A DNA stretch of 64,000 bases from Roseibium aggregatum (GCF_017309185.1 NZ_JAEKJZ010000002.1:372001-436000); one strand, 5' to 3'. Positions 37,487-49,223 are shown, counted from the stretch's first letter. The notes: generated from the letters alone by a model not told the origin. Made by a program: numbers and translations.

Positions 37487-38638
37487 ATGACCTTAGAAAG
37501 CAAACCGGCAGGCGGACCAGCGGACTACGAAACCGCGGCGGCAGCCAGCCCCAAGGCCGTCGCCTCGTTCGACGACCACGGCCATGGCATCGGGCACAAA
37601 ATCCAGCACACGCTGCATCAGACCCCGTCCCTGGTTCCACTGATCGTCCTGATGCTGTCGCTGATCGTGTTCGGCCTCCTGCTCGGCTCGAAGCTGTTCT
37701 CTCCCTTCGCCCTGACCCTGATCCTGCAGCAGGTCCAGATCGTCGGGATCGTCGCGGCCGCGCAGAGCATTGTCATTCTCACCGCCGGCATCGACCTGTC
37801 CGTCGGAGCGATCATGGTGCTGTCCTCCGTCGTCATGGGCCAGTTCACCTTCCGGTACGGCCTGCCGGTCGAAGTCTCTGTCGCCTGCGGTCTCCTGTGC
37901 GGAACGTTGTGCGGCTACATCAACGGCATCCTGATCGCCTATGTGAAACTGCCGCCCTTCATCGTGACGCTGGGCATGTGGCAGATCGTTCTGGCCACCA
38001 ACTTCCTCTATTCCGCCAACGAGACCATCCGCTCGCAGGAAATCGCCGAGACGGCGCCGCTGCTGCAGTTCTTCGGCGGCAATGCAAACCGGGACCTTCT
38101 GGCGGTCATCGCACCCAATTTCGATTCCCACACGAACGACAACGCCCTTCTGGGCGTCCTTTACCAGACTAACTTCACCTACGGCGTGATCTTCATGGTG
38201 CTGCTCGTGCTCGTTCTGGCCTACGCGCTCCGGCAGACGGCCTGGGGACGGCATGTTTACGCCGTGGGCGACGACCCCGAAGCCGCCAAGCTCTCCGGTG
38301 TCCAGGTCAACCGTGTCCTGATTTCGGTCTACATGCTCTCAGGCCTGATTTGCGGTTTCGCGGGCTGGGCCATGATCGGCCGCATCGGGTCCGTCTCGCC
38401 GACCACCGGCCAACTCGCCAATATCGAATCCATCACCGCCGTGGTGATCGGCGGCATTTCGCTCTTCGGCGGACGCGGGTCCATCCTTGGCACCCTGTTC
38501 GGCGCATTGATCGTCGGGGTCTTCACCTTGAGCCTGCGTCTGCTTGGGGCGGATGCCCAGTGGACCTACCTGCTGATCGGCATTCTCATCATCGGCGCGG
38601 TGGCGATCGACCAATGGATCAGAAAGGTCTCTGTGTGA
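37487..38638 (+). CDS. frcC: Fructose ABC transporter permease
   Basis: 383 residues, BPD_transp_2 family, with about ten transmembrane helices after a ~45-residue cytosolic N-terminus. Typical family stretches are SIVILTAGIDLSVGAIMVLS, LPPFIVTLGMWQIVLATNF, and VYAVGDDPEAAKLSGVQVNR, the EAA-like loop contacting the ATPase. The stop overlaps the frcA start by one base (TGATG). Confidence 0.92.
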   Translation: MTLESKPAGGPADYETAAAASPKAVASFDDHGHGIGHKIQHTLHQTPSLVPLIVLMLSLIVFGLLLGSKLFSPFALTLILQQVQIVGIVAAAQSIVILTAGIDLSVGAIMVLSSVVMGQFTFRYGLPVEVSVACGLLCGTLCGYINGILIAYVKLPPFIVTLGMWQIVLATNFLYSANETIRSQEIAETAPLLQFFGGNANRDLLAVIAPNFDSHTNDNALLGVLYQTNFTYGVIFMVLLVLVLAYALRQTAWGRHVYAVGDDPEAAKLSGVQVNRVLISVYMLSGLICGFAGWAMIGRIGSVSPTTGQLANIESITAVVIGGISLFGGRGSILGTLFGALIVGVFTLSLRLLGADAQWTYLLIGILIIGAVAIDQWIRKVSV

Positions 38639-39411
38639 TGGAACCCGTTCTCCAAGCCCGCAATCTGGTCAAACGCTACGGCCGCGTGGTGGCCATGGAC
38701 CACGCCGATTTCGAACTCTACCCCGGTGAGATCCTCGCGGTCATCGGCGACAACGGGGCTGGCAAGTCGACGCTCATCAAGGCTCTCAGCGGAGCGGTGC
38801 GCCCCGACGACGGCGAGATCCTGCTCGACGGAAGTCCTGTCCATTTCCATTCTCCCATCGACGCGCGCGACGCCGGCATCGAAACCGTCTACCAGACGCT
38901 CGCCATGTCGCCCGCCCTGTCGATCACCGACAACATGTTCATGGGCCGGGAACTGAGAAAACCCGGCTTCAGGGGAAAATGGCTGCGCCAGCTCGACCGC
39001 AGGAAGATGGAGGAAATCGCCCGGGAGAAGCTCAACGAGCTCGGCCTGCTCACCATCCAGAACATCAACCAGGCGGTCGAAACCCTGTCCGGCGGACAGC
39101 GCCAGGGGGTGGCGGTCGCCCGGGCGGCGGCCTTCGGCTCCAAGGTCGTGATCATGGACGAGCCGACGGCGGCGCTCGGCGTCAAGGAAAGCCGCCGCGT
39201 GCTGGACCTGATAAAGGATGTGAAGGCGCGCGGCTTGCCCATCGTGCTGATCAGTCACAATATGCCCCATGTCTTCGAGGTCGCCGACCGCATCCATATC
39301 CACCGCCTCGGCCGGCGGGCCTGCGTTATCAGACCGTCGGACTTTTCCATGTCCGATGCGGTCGCCATCATGACGGGCGCGATGGACCCGCCGGAGACCC
39401 TGGCGGCTTGA
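38638..39411 (+). CDS. frcA: Fructose ABC transporter ATP-binding protein (single NBD)
   Basis: 257 residues from the ATG that overlaps the frcC stop. Walker A GDNGAGKST (37-45), signature LSGGQRQG (150-157), Walker B KVVIMDEPTAALG, and H-switch LISHNMPH. Sugar transporters of this class often have a double ATPase of ~500 residues (RbsA, XylG). A single-domain protein is the FrcA form and must dimerise. Confidence 0.92.
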   Translation: MEPVLQARNLVKRYGRVVAMDHADFELYPGEILAVIGDNGAGKSTLIKALSGAVRPDDGEILLDGSPVHFHSPIDARDAGIETVYQTLAMSPALSITDNMFMGRELRKPGFRGKWLRQLDRRKMEEIAREKLNELGLLTIQNINQAVETLSGGQRQGVAVARAAAFGSKVVIMDEPTAALGVKESRRVLDLIKDVKARGLPIVLISHNMPHVFEVADRIHIHRLGRRACVIRPSDFSMSDAVAIMTGAMDPPETLAA

Positions 39412-39431
39412 CCGCAGCGCGATCTCAAAAT

Positions 39432-39465
39432 AATCGGTCCGGAGCCGTCGGACCGATTGCCTTTT
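39432..39465 (+). terminator. Hairpin between frcA and frcK
   Basis: A perfect 10-bp stem, AATCGGTCCG (39432-39441) and CGGACCGATT (39449-39458), has a 7-base loop, then GCCTTTT. It may end part of the transcripts before frcK or protect the upstream mRNA. Confidence 0.55.
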
Positions 39466-39492
39466 GAACACCATGAACGATCTGGACTGTTT

Positions 39493-40440
39493 ATGTATCT
39501 AATTTGCGGTGAAGCCCTGTTCGACCTTTTCGGCGAAGCGTCGTCCGGGGACAGCCTTTCCTTTGACGCCCGTATCGGCGGCTCTCCATTCAATGTGGCC
39601 ATGGGTCTTGCCCGGCTGGAGGAACAGGCAGCATTCTTTGGCGGCATTTCAAACGACGCGCTCGGGGAAAAACTCGTCCAGAAGCTCGTAGTCGAGGGCG
39701 TCTCGGACCGGTACGTGCTCAGAACGGACTACCTGACCACGCTCAGCCTGGTGCAGAAGGACGAGCACGGCCATCCGGCCTACACCTTTTACGGCACAAA
39801 TGCCGCCGACCGCATGGTTACCGCCGACAGCCTTCCCGATTTCGACGCGCCGCCCGCTTTCCTGCATGTCGGCTCCTACACCGCCCTCGTGGAACCGGTC
39901 GCAAGCGCGTTCAAAACGCTGATCGAACGCGAAAGAAAGAACGCACTGATATCCTTCGACCCCAATATCCGCCCGACCGTGGAGCCGGACATGACGCTTT
40001 GGCGGCGGAACACGGAAACGCTCGTCCCGCTCGCCGATCTCGTGAAGGTCAGCGACGAGGATCTCGCCCTGATCGCACCGGACGAAGCTGTCCGGGACAT
40101 CGCCCGCAGATGGCTCGGCGACGGCGCCGGCCTCGTGATCGTCACGCGGGGCGGTGACGGCGCGTCCGTCTTCGCGCCGGGGATCGAATTCGACACGCCC
40201 GGGATCGCCGTCGAGGTCGAGGATACGGTGGGGGCCGGCGACACGTTCCAGGCCGCCCTTTTGTCCGGCCTCAAGACACTGGGAGCCGTCAGCCGGGACA
40301 CCCTGTCGGCCCTTGACGAAACCCGTTTGCGCCGTCTTGCTGAATTTGCCGTCAAGGCAGCCGCCATCACCTGTTCGCGCCGCGGTGCCGACCTGCCTCG
40401 GAAAGATGAACTGCACAAAGAATGGGCCACCTTGAAATGA
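39493..40440 (+). CDS. frcK: Fructokinase (PfkB family)
   Basis: 315 residues from the ATG at 39493; an upstream in-frame start at 39457 lies in the hairpin region and is less likely. PfkB signatures are present: GGSPFNVAMGLARLEEQAAF at the N-terminal side and VEDTVGAGDTFQAALLSGL with the catalytic aspartate (GAGD). It phosphorylates imported fructose to fructose 6-phosphate, which then passes through Pgi and Zwf encoded just downstream. It is the last gene of the frc operon. Confidence 0.9.
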   Translation: MYLICGEALFDLFGEASSGDSLSFDARIGGSPFNVAMGLARLEEQAAFFGGISNDALGEKLVQKLVVEGVSDRYVLRTDYLTTLSLVQKDEHGHPAYTFYGTNAADRMVTADSLPDFDAPPAFLHVGSYTALVEPVASAFKTLIERERKNALISFDPNIRPTVEPDMTLWRRNTETLVPLADLVKVSDEDLALIAPDEAVRDIARRWLGDGAGLVIVTRGGDGASVFAPGIEFDTPGIAVEVEDTVGAGDTFQAALLSGLKTLGAVSRDTLSALDETRLRRLAEFAVKAAAITCSRRGADLPRKDELHKEWATLK

Positions 40441-40456
40441 GGGGCTGACAAGAGAA

Positions 40457-40470
40457 TTAAATCGATTTAA
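40457..40470. promoter_or_regulatory. CG-centred palindromic operator upstream of zwf
   Basis: A perfect 14-bp palindrome, TTAAATCGATTTAA, lies 67 bases upstream of the zwf start. CG-centred palindromes are typical LacI-family operators. Close matches occur before edd and pgi. Confidence 0.65.
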
Positions 40471-40537
40471 ACACCCTCGAACCGATCCGGCATCGGCGTT
40501 TGTGACGGCAGATCGGACTTTTTGGAGGAATTTGTTT

Positions 40538-42013
40538 ATGGCGGTACGCGTCATTGAAGTTGAAGAATTCGATCTGATCGTATTTGGAGCCTCCGGAGAC
40601 CTGGCTCACCGCAAGCTGATGCCGGCCCTTTACCACAGGGCCGCGGACGGACAGATGCCGCACGACGCGCGCATCGTTTGCAGCGCCCGCCGCGACTACA
40701 CGGACGAAGAATTCCGGGATTACGCGAAAAACGCCCTGCAGGAGCACGTCAAGGATCTTGAGGACGAACCTCTCGAGATGTTCCTGAACAGGCTGCGCTA
40801 CGTCAAGACCGATGCCGCCTCGGGCGAGGGCTTCGAGGACCTCAAAGTCATTCTCGAGGAACGGCCGGACGTCACCCGCGCCTTCTACCTCGCGGTGGGC
40901 CCGGACCTGTTCGGCACGATCTGCGAGCACCTCGGTGAGATCGGGGTGGTCAACGATCATTCGCGCGTGGTCATGGAAAAGCCCATCGGCAAGGACGGCG
41001 CCTCGGCCCGGGCCCTCAACGACACGGTCGGCGCGGTGTTCTCCGAGGACCAGATCTTCCGTATCGATCACTATCTCGGCAAGGAAACGGTGCAGAACCT
41101 CATGGCGCTGCGCTTCGCCAACGCCCTGTTCGAGCCGCTCTGGAACGCTGCCCATATCGATCACGTCCAGATCACCGTGGCCGAGTCCCTCGGCGTCGGC
41201 GGCCGCGCCGGCTACTACGACACGGCGGGCGCGCTTCGGGACATGGTTCAGAACCATATTCTGCAGCTTTTGTGCCTCGTGGCGATGGAACCGCCGGAGT
41301 CCATGAACGCGGACAGCGTGCGGGACGAAAAACTCAAAGTTCTCAAGGCCCTTGCCCCGATTACCGAACAAAACGCTCAAAAGCTGACCGTGCGCGGTCA
41401 ATATAGGGCCGGCGCGTCGGCCGGCGGTGCGGTGCCGGGCTATCTGGAGGAACTCGGCCATACGGAAAGCCAGACGGAAACCTTCGTCGCCCTGAAGGCG
41501 GAAATCGCCAACTGGCGGTGGGCCGGTGTGCCCTTCTACCTGCGCACGGGCAAGCGTCTGGCCCGCCGCGTTTCGGAAATCGTGGTCCAGTTCCAGCCGA
41601 TCCCGCATTCGATCTTCGACGCGGAGGCCGGCGCGATTACCGCCAACCGCCTGATCATCCGCCTGCAGCCGGATGAAGGCGTGCAGATGCAGATCATGAT
41701 CAAGGACCCGGGCCCCGGGGGCATGCGCCTGCGCCAGGTCCCGCTCGACATGAGTTTCGCGGAAGCCTTCAAGGTGCGCAATCCGGACGCCTACGAGCGC
41801 CTCATCATGGATGTCATCCGAGGCAACCAGACCCTGTTCATGCGCCGCGACGAGGTGGATGCCGCCTGGGCCTGGATCGATCCGATCCAGGCGGCCTGGG
41901 CCTCCCTCAAGGACGCACCCAAGGGCTACACTGCCGGAACCTGGGGACCTTCCGCGTCGATCGCCCTTGTGGAGCGCGACGGCCGGACCTGGGCGGAAGA
42001 CGACGGCGTCTGA
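40538..42013 (+). CDS. zwf: Glucose-6-phosphate 1-dehydrogenase
   Basis: 491 residues from the ATG at 40538, with TTTGGAGGAA upstream. NADP-binding GASGDLAHRK (17-26) and the active-site signature FRIDHYLGKETVQNL are intact. It oxidises glucose 6-phosphate to 6-phosphogluconolactone, the entry to the Entner-Doudoroff pathway. Edd and Eda genes follow, but no 6-phosphogluconolactonase gene lies between zwf and edd, where many Rhizobiales have it. It is preceded by a 14-bp palindromic operator. Confidence 0.96.
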   Translation: MAVRVIEVEEFDLIVFGASGDLAHRKLMPALYHRAADGQMPHDARIVCSARRDYTDEEFRDYAKNALQEHVKDLEDEPLEMFLNRLRYVKTDAASGEGFEDLKVILEERPDVTRAFYLAVGPDLFGTICEHLGEIGVVNDHSRVVMEKPIGKDGASARALNDTVGAVFSEDQIFRIDHYLGKETVQNLMALRFANALFEPLWNAAHIDHVQITVAESLGVGGRAGYYDTAGALRDMVQNHILQLLCLVAMEPPESMNADSVRDEKLKVLKALAPITEQNAQKLTVRGQYRAGASAGGAVPGYLEELGHTESQTETFVALKAEIANWRWAGVPFYLRTGKRLARRVSEIVVQFQPIPHSIFDAEAGAITANRLIIRLQPDEGVQMQIMIKDPGPGGMRLRQVPLDMSFAEAFKVRNPDAYERLIMDVIRGNQTLFMRRDEVDAAWAWIDPIQAAWASLKDAPKGYTAGTWGPSASIALVERDGRTWAEDDGV

Positions 42014-42054
42014 GCCGGTTCGGCGGGCCTCGAGCCCGTTACGGCGCCGTCACC

Positions 42055-42066
42055 TAAATCGATTAG
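42055..42066. promoter_or_regulatory. CG-centred palindromic operator upstream of edd
   Basis: TAAATCGATTAG with a perfect AATCGATT core (42057-42064), 100 bases before the edd start. It matches the zwf and pgi sites. Confidence 0.55.
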
Positions 42067-42165
42067 CAAGACTGCAACAAGTCAAGCCGGTCCCGGCTGA
42101 CGAAGTCGGAAGGCTCCGTGGTTCCAGTCCGCGAAGCCTGCAACGGGGCCCGAAAAGGAGAAGCC

Positions 42166-43986
<1,821 letters not shown>

Positions 43987-44124
43987 GGGAAGTCATTTAG
44001 ATGACGCAGCGCCGGGACCCGGTGTTTTCGAAAGAATGTTGCTGAGAAAAACGGTCCCGTTTGCGATGAATAGCGCCCTGCTTGCGCAGAGGTGCAGGAT
44101 TTTAGGGAGTTTGAGAGTAAAACG

Positions 44125-44763
44125 ATGGCCCAGGACATAGCAAAAATCGAACAGGTCATGCGCGCGGCACCGGTCATCCCGGTGCTGATCGTGGAAGATC
44201 CGAAAAAAGCCGTACCGATGGCTGAGGCCCTGGTGCGCGGCGGTCTGCCGGCGATCGAGATCACCTTGCGGACACGGCATGCGCTTGAAGCCATCGACGC
44301 GGTCAACGAACATGTCGAAGGCGCCATTGTCGGGGCGGGCACAGTCCTTGACGCCAGGCAATATGACGCGGCCGTCTCCGCGGGCGCGCGTTTCATCGTC
44401 TCGCCCGGCGCGACGGAAGCCCTGATCGGTGCGGCCGACGAACACAGCGTTCCGTTGCTGCCGGGCGCGGCCACGGCCTCCGAGGTCATGTTTCTCCTGG
44501 AACGCGGCTATGAACGGTTGAAGTTCTTCCCGGCCGAACAGGCCGGCGGTGCCTCCTATCTGAAATCCCTCTCCTCTCCTCTTGCAGCCGCTCAATTCTG
44601 CCCGACGGGAGGGATCACGCCTGAAAAGGCAAAAGACTACCTGAAATTGCCGAACGTGCTGTGTGTCGGAGGGTCCTGGGTCGCTGATGCGAAGGCGATC
44701 GAAGACGAAGACTGGAGCGGCATCGAAGCCCGCGCCCGTGCTGCGGCGGATCTGGCTGGCTGA
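44125..44763 (+). CDS. eda: KDPG aldolase (2-dehydro-3-deoxyphosphogluconate aldolase)
   Basis: 212 residues from the ATG at 44125; the frame opens at 44092 but family proteins begin near MAQDIAKI. Catalytic glutamate in LPAIEITLRT and the Schiff-base lysine in RLKFFPAEQAGG are present, with CPTGGITPEKA binding phosphate. It cleaves KDPG to pyruvate and glyceraldehyde 3-phosphate. It is 138 bases after edd; no palindromic operator was seen in that gap. Confidence 0.95.
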   Translation: MAQDIAKIEQVMRAAPVIPVLIVEDPKKAVPMAEALVRGGLPAIEITLRTRHALEAIDAVNEHVEGAIVGAGTVLDARQYDAAVSAGARFIVSPGATEALIGAADEHSVPLLPGAATASEVMFLLERGYERLKFFPAEQAGGASYLKSLSSPLAAAQFCPTGGITPEKAKDYLKLPNVLCVGGSWVADAKAIEDEDWSGIEARARAAADLAG

Positions 44764-44796
44764 CAGGCTCTTGCCCCGCGGCTCGTCCCGCCACGC

Positions 44797-45375
44797 TCAG
44801 TCTTCGCCGATGTTGTCCTGATCCTGCTCGTCGCCCCCTGTGGCACGGTCCCAGAGGAGGCGCAAACCGCCGGACGTTTCGTTGCGCCAGGCGAACTCGG
44901 CCACGACCGGCCTTTCAAATTTCGGCATCGTAAGCAAGACCTCCTCCGGCAACGCCGACAGGCCTTGCGCCGAGATCCGGCAGCCGTTGTTACCGGCATC
45001 TATGATCGTGCCGGTAATCTCCGTAATTCCCTCAAGGTCGGCGACCTTCACCTGAATGCTGACATTGTTGCGTTTCTCCCGCCGCTTGTCGGAGACGGTT
45101 TTCTCACTCTTGGAAAAAACCACGGCCGCATTGTTGCCTTTCACCGAGGTGACCTGGGCCTTGACGAGTTTTGCCGAATCTTTCGGACGGATGCCGATGG
45201 ACTTGTAGAGGTCGCCGACATCGACGGACGTCAAACGGCACCCCCAGGAACTGACATTTGAAACGACCGCGTTGATAACGGCCAGATTTTCGAAATCGAT
45301 TACGAGGACCTCTTCCTCAGCCTCGGGCTGGTCCTCGAGGTGCGATAGTCCATGTGGAGATTTGTCGTCTGCCAT
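44797..45375 (-). CDS. PilZ-domain protein
   Basis: 192 residues. Residues ~95-165 form a PilZ domain with the c-di-GMP-binding arginines in DKRREKRNNVSIQVKV and the second motif as DAGNNGCRISAQG (usual form D/NxSxxG, here GNNG). The N-terminal ~90 residues resemble a second, degenerate PilZ-like barrel (VVSNVSSWGCRLTSVDVGDL). C-di-GMP binding is likely but the altered motif leaves doubt. It may link to motility or surface polymer. Convergent with eda. Confidence 0.72.
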   Translation of the reverse strand: MADDKSPHGLSHLEDQPEAEEEVLVIDFENLAVINAVVSNVSSWGCRLTSVDVGDLYKSIGIRPKDSAKLVKAQVTSVKGNNAAVVFSKSEKTVSDKRREKRNNVSIQVKVADLEGITEITGTIIDAGNNGCRISAQGLSALPEEVLLTMPKFERPVVAEFAWRNETSGGLRLLWDRATGGDEQDQDNIGED

Positions 45376-45642
45376 GAATCATTCTCACTCTGCGCGTCGC
45401 TTATGAATACTACAATTTTCGCAAACGAACGACAGATATGATGCAGTGTAACTTACGGCATTAGTAAGAATGACACCAACATAAATTGTTAACCAAGTAT
45501 CAGACTAGTACTGCTTATTGAAAAAGATCATACTAGGATGCCACGATGCAACCGGTAACGTAAACGATTTCCACCGATTATGCCAAGCGACGGCAATCGA
45601 GGTTCCCTCTGCCCCAATGCATTTACTCGAAGTGAGGCTGCT

Positions 45643-46434
45643 GTGAAATTTCCTGAAAAGACCTTTCTTGCAACCCTTGCCGTTCTGGGCACCGTTTCAA
45701 CGGCTCAAGCGGCAATGTTGTGTGAGGGCTTCGGCCCCCAGACCCCCCGTGACATTTCAGACAAGGCCGGCCAGAACACCGCAAGCGTCGCCATCGCGCC
45801 TCCGGCGAACGAGCTCAATCTGTGCAACCTCCACACTCATACGAACGCCGAGCACAAGGGCCCGGGCTTCTCCGTCTTTGCCGGCGACGGCGAGCACGGC
45901 GGTTATAAATGCGGCAATACCGGCGAACTGACGGATGCGGAACTCAAGGAACCCGCCAGCCATGCGTATCACGGTGTGAAACCCGGTGATACGATCGAGG
46001 TTCACTGGGTCTATTCCTCCTGCAATGTCCAGCCTGGCAAAGGCCTTGGCTCCTGCCTCTCGGACAGCTGCGCCAATCCGCAATTGCGCGTCGAATCCCA
46101 GGTCTTCCTCGTCGTCAACGACCCCAAGGCGCTGAATTTCCTCGATTTCGCCTACGATGGGAATATCGAAAACGGCCGTCATCAGGCCAAGGCCCTGCCA
46201 TCGGGCACCGGCGAACCCGTCACCTTCATCGGTTCGACCACCGGACCGAGCTACACTCAAGCCACCTGTTCGCCGTTTCAGGTCACCTGGAGCGTGCGTC
46301 CGCAATGCGCGAAGCTGGATATCAATTCGCTGAATGCCTGGGCTGATAACGGCAACGTTTTCGAAGAAGACCACTCCCACGGGGTTCGCCAGCTCGTCAC
46401 CGCAAAAGAACTGCTGGCACCGATTACGGACTGA
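45643..46434 (+). CDS. Secreted delta-class carbonic anhydrase-like protein
   Basis: 263 residues from a GTG at 45643 with GAGG upstream; an ATG at 45580 would bury the signal peptide. The signal peptide is MKFPEKTFLATLAVLGTVST, cleaved near AQA. The mature protein has LCEGFGPQTPRDI and LNLCNLHTHTNAEHKGPGF (His-rich putative zinc site, residues 59-76), several cysteines, and a late ENGRHQAK. This matches the CA_like family related to diatom delta carbonic anhydrases, which hydrate CO2. Assignment is from recalled family features. It is transcribed just upstream of pgi but is functionally separate. Confidence 0.7.
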   Translation: MKFPEKTFLATLAVLGTVSTAQAAMLCEGFGPQTPRDISDKAGQNTASVAIAPPANELNLCNLHTHTNAEHKGPGFSVFAGDGEHGGYKCGNTGELTDAELKEPASHAYHGVKPGDTIEVHWVYSSCNVQPGKGLGSCLSDSCANPQLRVESQVFLVVNDPKALNFLDFAYDGNIENGRHQAKALPSGTGEPVTFIGSTTGPSYTQATCSPFQVTWSVRPQCAKLDINSLNAWADNGNVFEEDHSHGVRQLVTAKELLAPITD

Positions 46435-46565
46435 CATACCCGCCTCAAACGACGACAGGCGGCCGGTTGCCAAACCCGGCCGTCCGATCCGATTTCCTCT
46501 CCCGCTTCCAAAACCTCTGTGGTATCCCATGCGCGGCACCGCCCAAGGCTGCGGACCTGCTGAAT

Positions 46566-46579
46566 TTAAATCGATTTTA
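46566..46579. promoter_or_regulatory. CG-centred palindromic operator immediately upstream of pgi
   Basis: TTAAATCGATTTTA with a perfect AAATCGATTT core (46568-46577). It abuts the pgi ribosome-binding site (AGAGG at 46579-46583), 10 bases from the start codon, so a bound protein would lie downstream of the promoter or block elongation. Confidence 0.6.
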
Positions 46580-46589
46580 GAGGTGTTTC

Positions 46590-48212
46590 ATGACACTCGA
46601 AGCAGCATTCGGTTCTCTCAAGCAACATGCCGGAGAGTTCAAGTCCACCACACTCCGGGAGCTATTCGCCAGCGACCCTGCCCGGTTTGAGACTTTCACC
46701 GCCGAATGCGGCGATCTGCTTCTGGACTACTCCAAGTCGAAAGTCGACCGCAAGGCGATGGAGCTGTTGCTTGAGCTCGCCCGGACCGCGGACGTCGAGA
46801 GCAAGCGCGCCGCCATGTTCGCCGGGGAGAAGATCAACGCCACGGAACGGCGTGCGGTGCTGCACACCGCCTTGAGAAACCGTTCCGAAGCCCCGGTCAT
46901 GGTCGACGGCACCGACGTGATGCCGGAAGTCCGCGCCGTGCTCGATGCCATGGCGGATTTTTCCGAGGCCGTGCGCTCCGGCGAGCTGGTCTCCTCCACC
47001 GGAGCGCCTTTTACCGATGTGGTCAACATCGGCATCGGCGGCTCCGATCTCGGTCCGGTCATGGCAACGCTTGCGCTTGCGCCCTATCATGACGGTCCGG
47101 AGCTGCATTACGTATCCAATGTCGACGGCGCCCATATCGCCGACACATTGGAAAAGCTCGATCCGGCGACGACCCTGATCGTCGTCGCTTCGAAGACTTT
47201 CACCACCATCGAGACCATGACAAACGCGCAGACCGCGCGAGCGTGGATCGCAGAAACACTGGGCGAGGATGCGGTCGGTGCCCATTTCGCGGCCGTTTCC
47301 ACCGCCCTCGAAAAGGTGGCCGCCTTCGGCATCGATGAAGACCGGGTATTCGGGTTCTGGGACTGGGTCGGCGGCCGCTATTCGATCTGGTCCGCCATCG
47401 GCCTGCCACTGATGATCGCCATCGGTCCCGATGCGTTCAGCGACTTCCTGGAAGGCGCCTTCGCCCTCGACACCCATTTCAAGGAGGCCCCGCTGGCCGA
47501 GAACCTGCCGGTCCTGATGGCCCTGGTCGGCATCTGGAACCGGGACGTGCTCGGGCTTTCGTCCCGCGCCGTTCTCCCCTACGACCAGCGCCTCTCCCGC
47601 CTGCCCGCCTACCTGCAGCAGCTCGACATGGAATCAAACGGCAAGCGGGTGAAACTCGACGGCAGTGCGGTGGATGTGGACACGGGCCCGGTGGTCTGGG
47701 GCGAACCCGGCACCAATGGCCAGCACGCCTTTTACCAGCTCCTGCACCAGGGCACGACGGTCATCCCCTGCGAATTCCTGATTGCGGCGCAAGGCCACGA
47801 GGAAGACCTGAAGCACCATCACGACCTTCTCATCGCCAATTGCCTTGCCCAGTCCGAGGCCCTGATGCTTGGCCGGACGCTCGAGGAAGCGAAGGCGCTT
47901 TTGAAAGCCGGCGGCAAGCCGGACGAAGAGGCCGACCGGCTCGCGCCGCACAAGGTGTTCCCGGGCGACCGCCCGTCGATGACGCTCACCTACGACAAGC
48001 TGACTCCCTTCGCGCTTGGCCGCCTCATCGCGCTTTACGAGCACCGCGTTTTCGTCGAGGGCGTCATCTGGGGAATCAATTCCTTCGACCAGTGGGGTGT
48101 TGAACTCGGCAAGGAACTGGCGACCGCGCTTCTCCCGATGGTCAAGGGTGACGCGCCGGCCGAAGGCAAGGACGCCTCGACAACGGGGCTTTTGGCGGCC
48201 CTCAAGGGTTGA
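46590..48212 (+). CDS. pgi: Glucose-6-phosphate isomerase
   Basis: 540 residues, the standard length for bacterial Pgi. Signatures: [45 protein letters not shown] (signature 1), [18 protein letters not shown] with the catalytic glutamate-histidine, and [20 protein letters not shown] near the C-terminus. It interconverts glucose 6-phosphate and fructose 6-phosphate, linking FrcK product to Zwf. An operator directly upstream suggests co-control with zwf and edd. Confidence 0.97.
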   Translation: MTLEAAFGSLKQHAGEFKSTTLRELFASDPARFETFTAECGDLLLDYSKSKVDRKAMELLLELARTADVESKRAAMFAGEKINATERRAVLHTALRNRSEAPVMVDGTDVMPEVRAVLDAMADFSEAVRSGELVSSTGAPFTDVVNIGIGGSDLGPVMATLALAPYHDGPELHYVSNVDGAHIADTLEKLDPATTLIVVASKTFTTIETMTNAQTARAWIAETLGEDAVGAHFAAVSTALEKVAAFGIDEDRVFGFWDWVGGRYSIWSAIGLPLMIAIGPDAFSDFLEGAFALDTHFKEAPLAENLPVLMALVGIWNRDVLGLSSRAVLPYDQRLSRLPAYLQQLDMESNGKRVKLDGSAVDVDTGPVVWGEPGTNGQHAFYQLLHQGTTVIPCEFLIAAQGHEEDLKHHHDLLIANCLAQSEALMLGRTLEEAKALLKAGGKPDEEADRLAPHKVFPGDRPSMTLTYDKLTPFALGRLIALYEHRVFVEGVIWGINSFDQWGVELGKELATALLPMVKGDAPAEGKDASTTGLLAALKG

Positions 48213-48500
48213 AGAATCGCCGGGGGAATCGAAGCTGTGTGAAAACACGGATGCGTCGCTTCGCCCGGCCACCCGCCTTATTTTTGCCCTACCGGCATCT
48301 ATCAGTCTGTAGCAGCCTGTCGTGCGAATGTTGTGTTTCATGACCGTCACAAGCTGCTGGGAGGAAAGAAGGATTGCCCCGGAACGGAAAGCAGCTTAGT
48401 TTCGGCAGGGACATTTCAACGCCATCGGTTCGCGGAATGAATTCGAAGGGCAAACCATTGACTGCACCGTCTTGAACGGTTCTGAAGGGAGATCACTTTT

Positions 48501-48770
48501 ATGAAGAAGTTTGTCTTGCTTGCTGCTGTCGGCATCGCTCTTGCCGGCTGCCAGTCCGACAGCCAGACGGACCGCGCCCTTGTCGGCGGCGGTTTGGGCG
48601 CCGCTACCGGCGCCGCAATCGGTGCCGCCGCGACCGGCGATGTCGGCGGCGCACTGGTCGGTGCAGCGATCGGTGGCGCGGGTGGCGCGATCGTCGGTTC
48701 CGCGACGACCCCGAAAAACTGCGTGGCCTACGACCGCTACGGCAACCCCTACCGCGTCGCTTGCCCGTAA
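48501..48770 (+). CDS. Glycine-zipper lipoprotein, copy 1
   Basis: 89 residues. Lipobox signal LAAVGIALAGC (Cys at residue 17) is followed by QSDSQTDRALVGGG, a glycine-zipper region of repeated small-residue GxxxG steps, and a C-terminal TTPKNCVAYDRYGNPYRVAC. It is likely anchored in the outer membrane by the lipidated cysteine. Two further homologues follow in tandem. Function unknown; glycine-zipper lipoproteins often affect envelope integrity. Confidence 0.8.
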   Translation: MKKFVLLAAVGIALAGCQSDSQTDRALVGGGLGAATGAAIGAAATGDVGGALVGAAIGGAGGAIVGSATTPKNCVAYDRYGNPYRVACP

Positions 48771-48858
48771 GCGAAAACAGACGGATCAGGTCACGCCCCC
48801 GAATCGTTCGGTTGGGACGTGACCTCGTCTACGGCTGAATTGCCGGTTGGGGGTTAGG

Positions 48859-49128
48859 ATGAAGAGACTTCTTTTGATTGCCGTTGCGGCGGTTTCGCTG
48901 GCCGGTTGCCAGTCCGACAGCCAGACGGACCGCGCTCTCGTCGGCGGCGGATTGGGTGCGGCGACAGGTGCAATCGTCGGCGCGGCCGCGGGTGCGGGTG
49001 CCGGTCCGGTTCTCGCAGGCGCCGCCATCGGAGCGGCGGGTGGCGCCATAGTCGGCGCGGCCACCACTCCGAAAAACTGCACGGCTTACGACCGCTATGG
49101 TCGCCCCTACCGGGTTGCCTGCCCTTGA
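48859..49128 (+). CDS. Glycine-zipper lipoprotein, copy 2
   Basis: 89 residues from the ATG at 48859. It is very close to copy 1: the lipobox region and the ~20 residues after the lipidated Cys are nearly identical, as is the C-terminal TPKNC.AYDRYG.PYRVACP. The zipper differs mainly by GAAAGAGAGPVLAGAAIG. This looks like recent tandem duplication, with separate ribosome-binding sites and an ~88-base gap. Confidence 0.8.
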   Translation: MKRLLLIAVAAVSLAGCQSDSQTDRALVGGGLGAATGAIVGAAAGAGAGPVLAGAAIGAAGGAIVGAATTPKNCTAYDRYGRPYRVACP

Positions 49129-49223
49129 GCGGGATCGATATTGGATAACCTCGAGCCGGTAAGGTTCTGTTAACCATAAGTCCTCACCTTGGCGGGAGGT
49201 TTACTTTCGCCAGGGATGCTCCG

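Noticed and set aside
45294..45301. AATCGATT match inside the PilZ gene
   Set aside because: It is only the 8-base core, lies within coding sequence on the other strand, and is not near a metabolic gene start, so it is probably chance.
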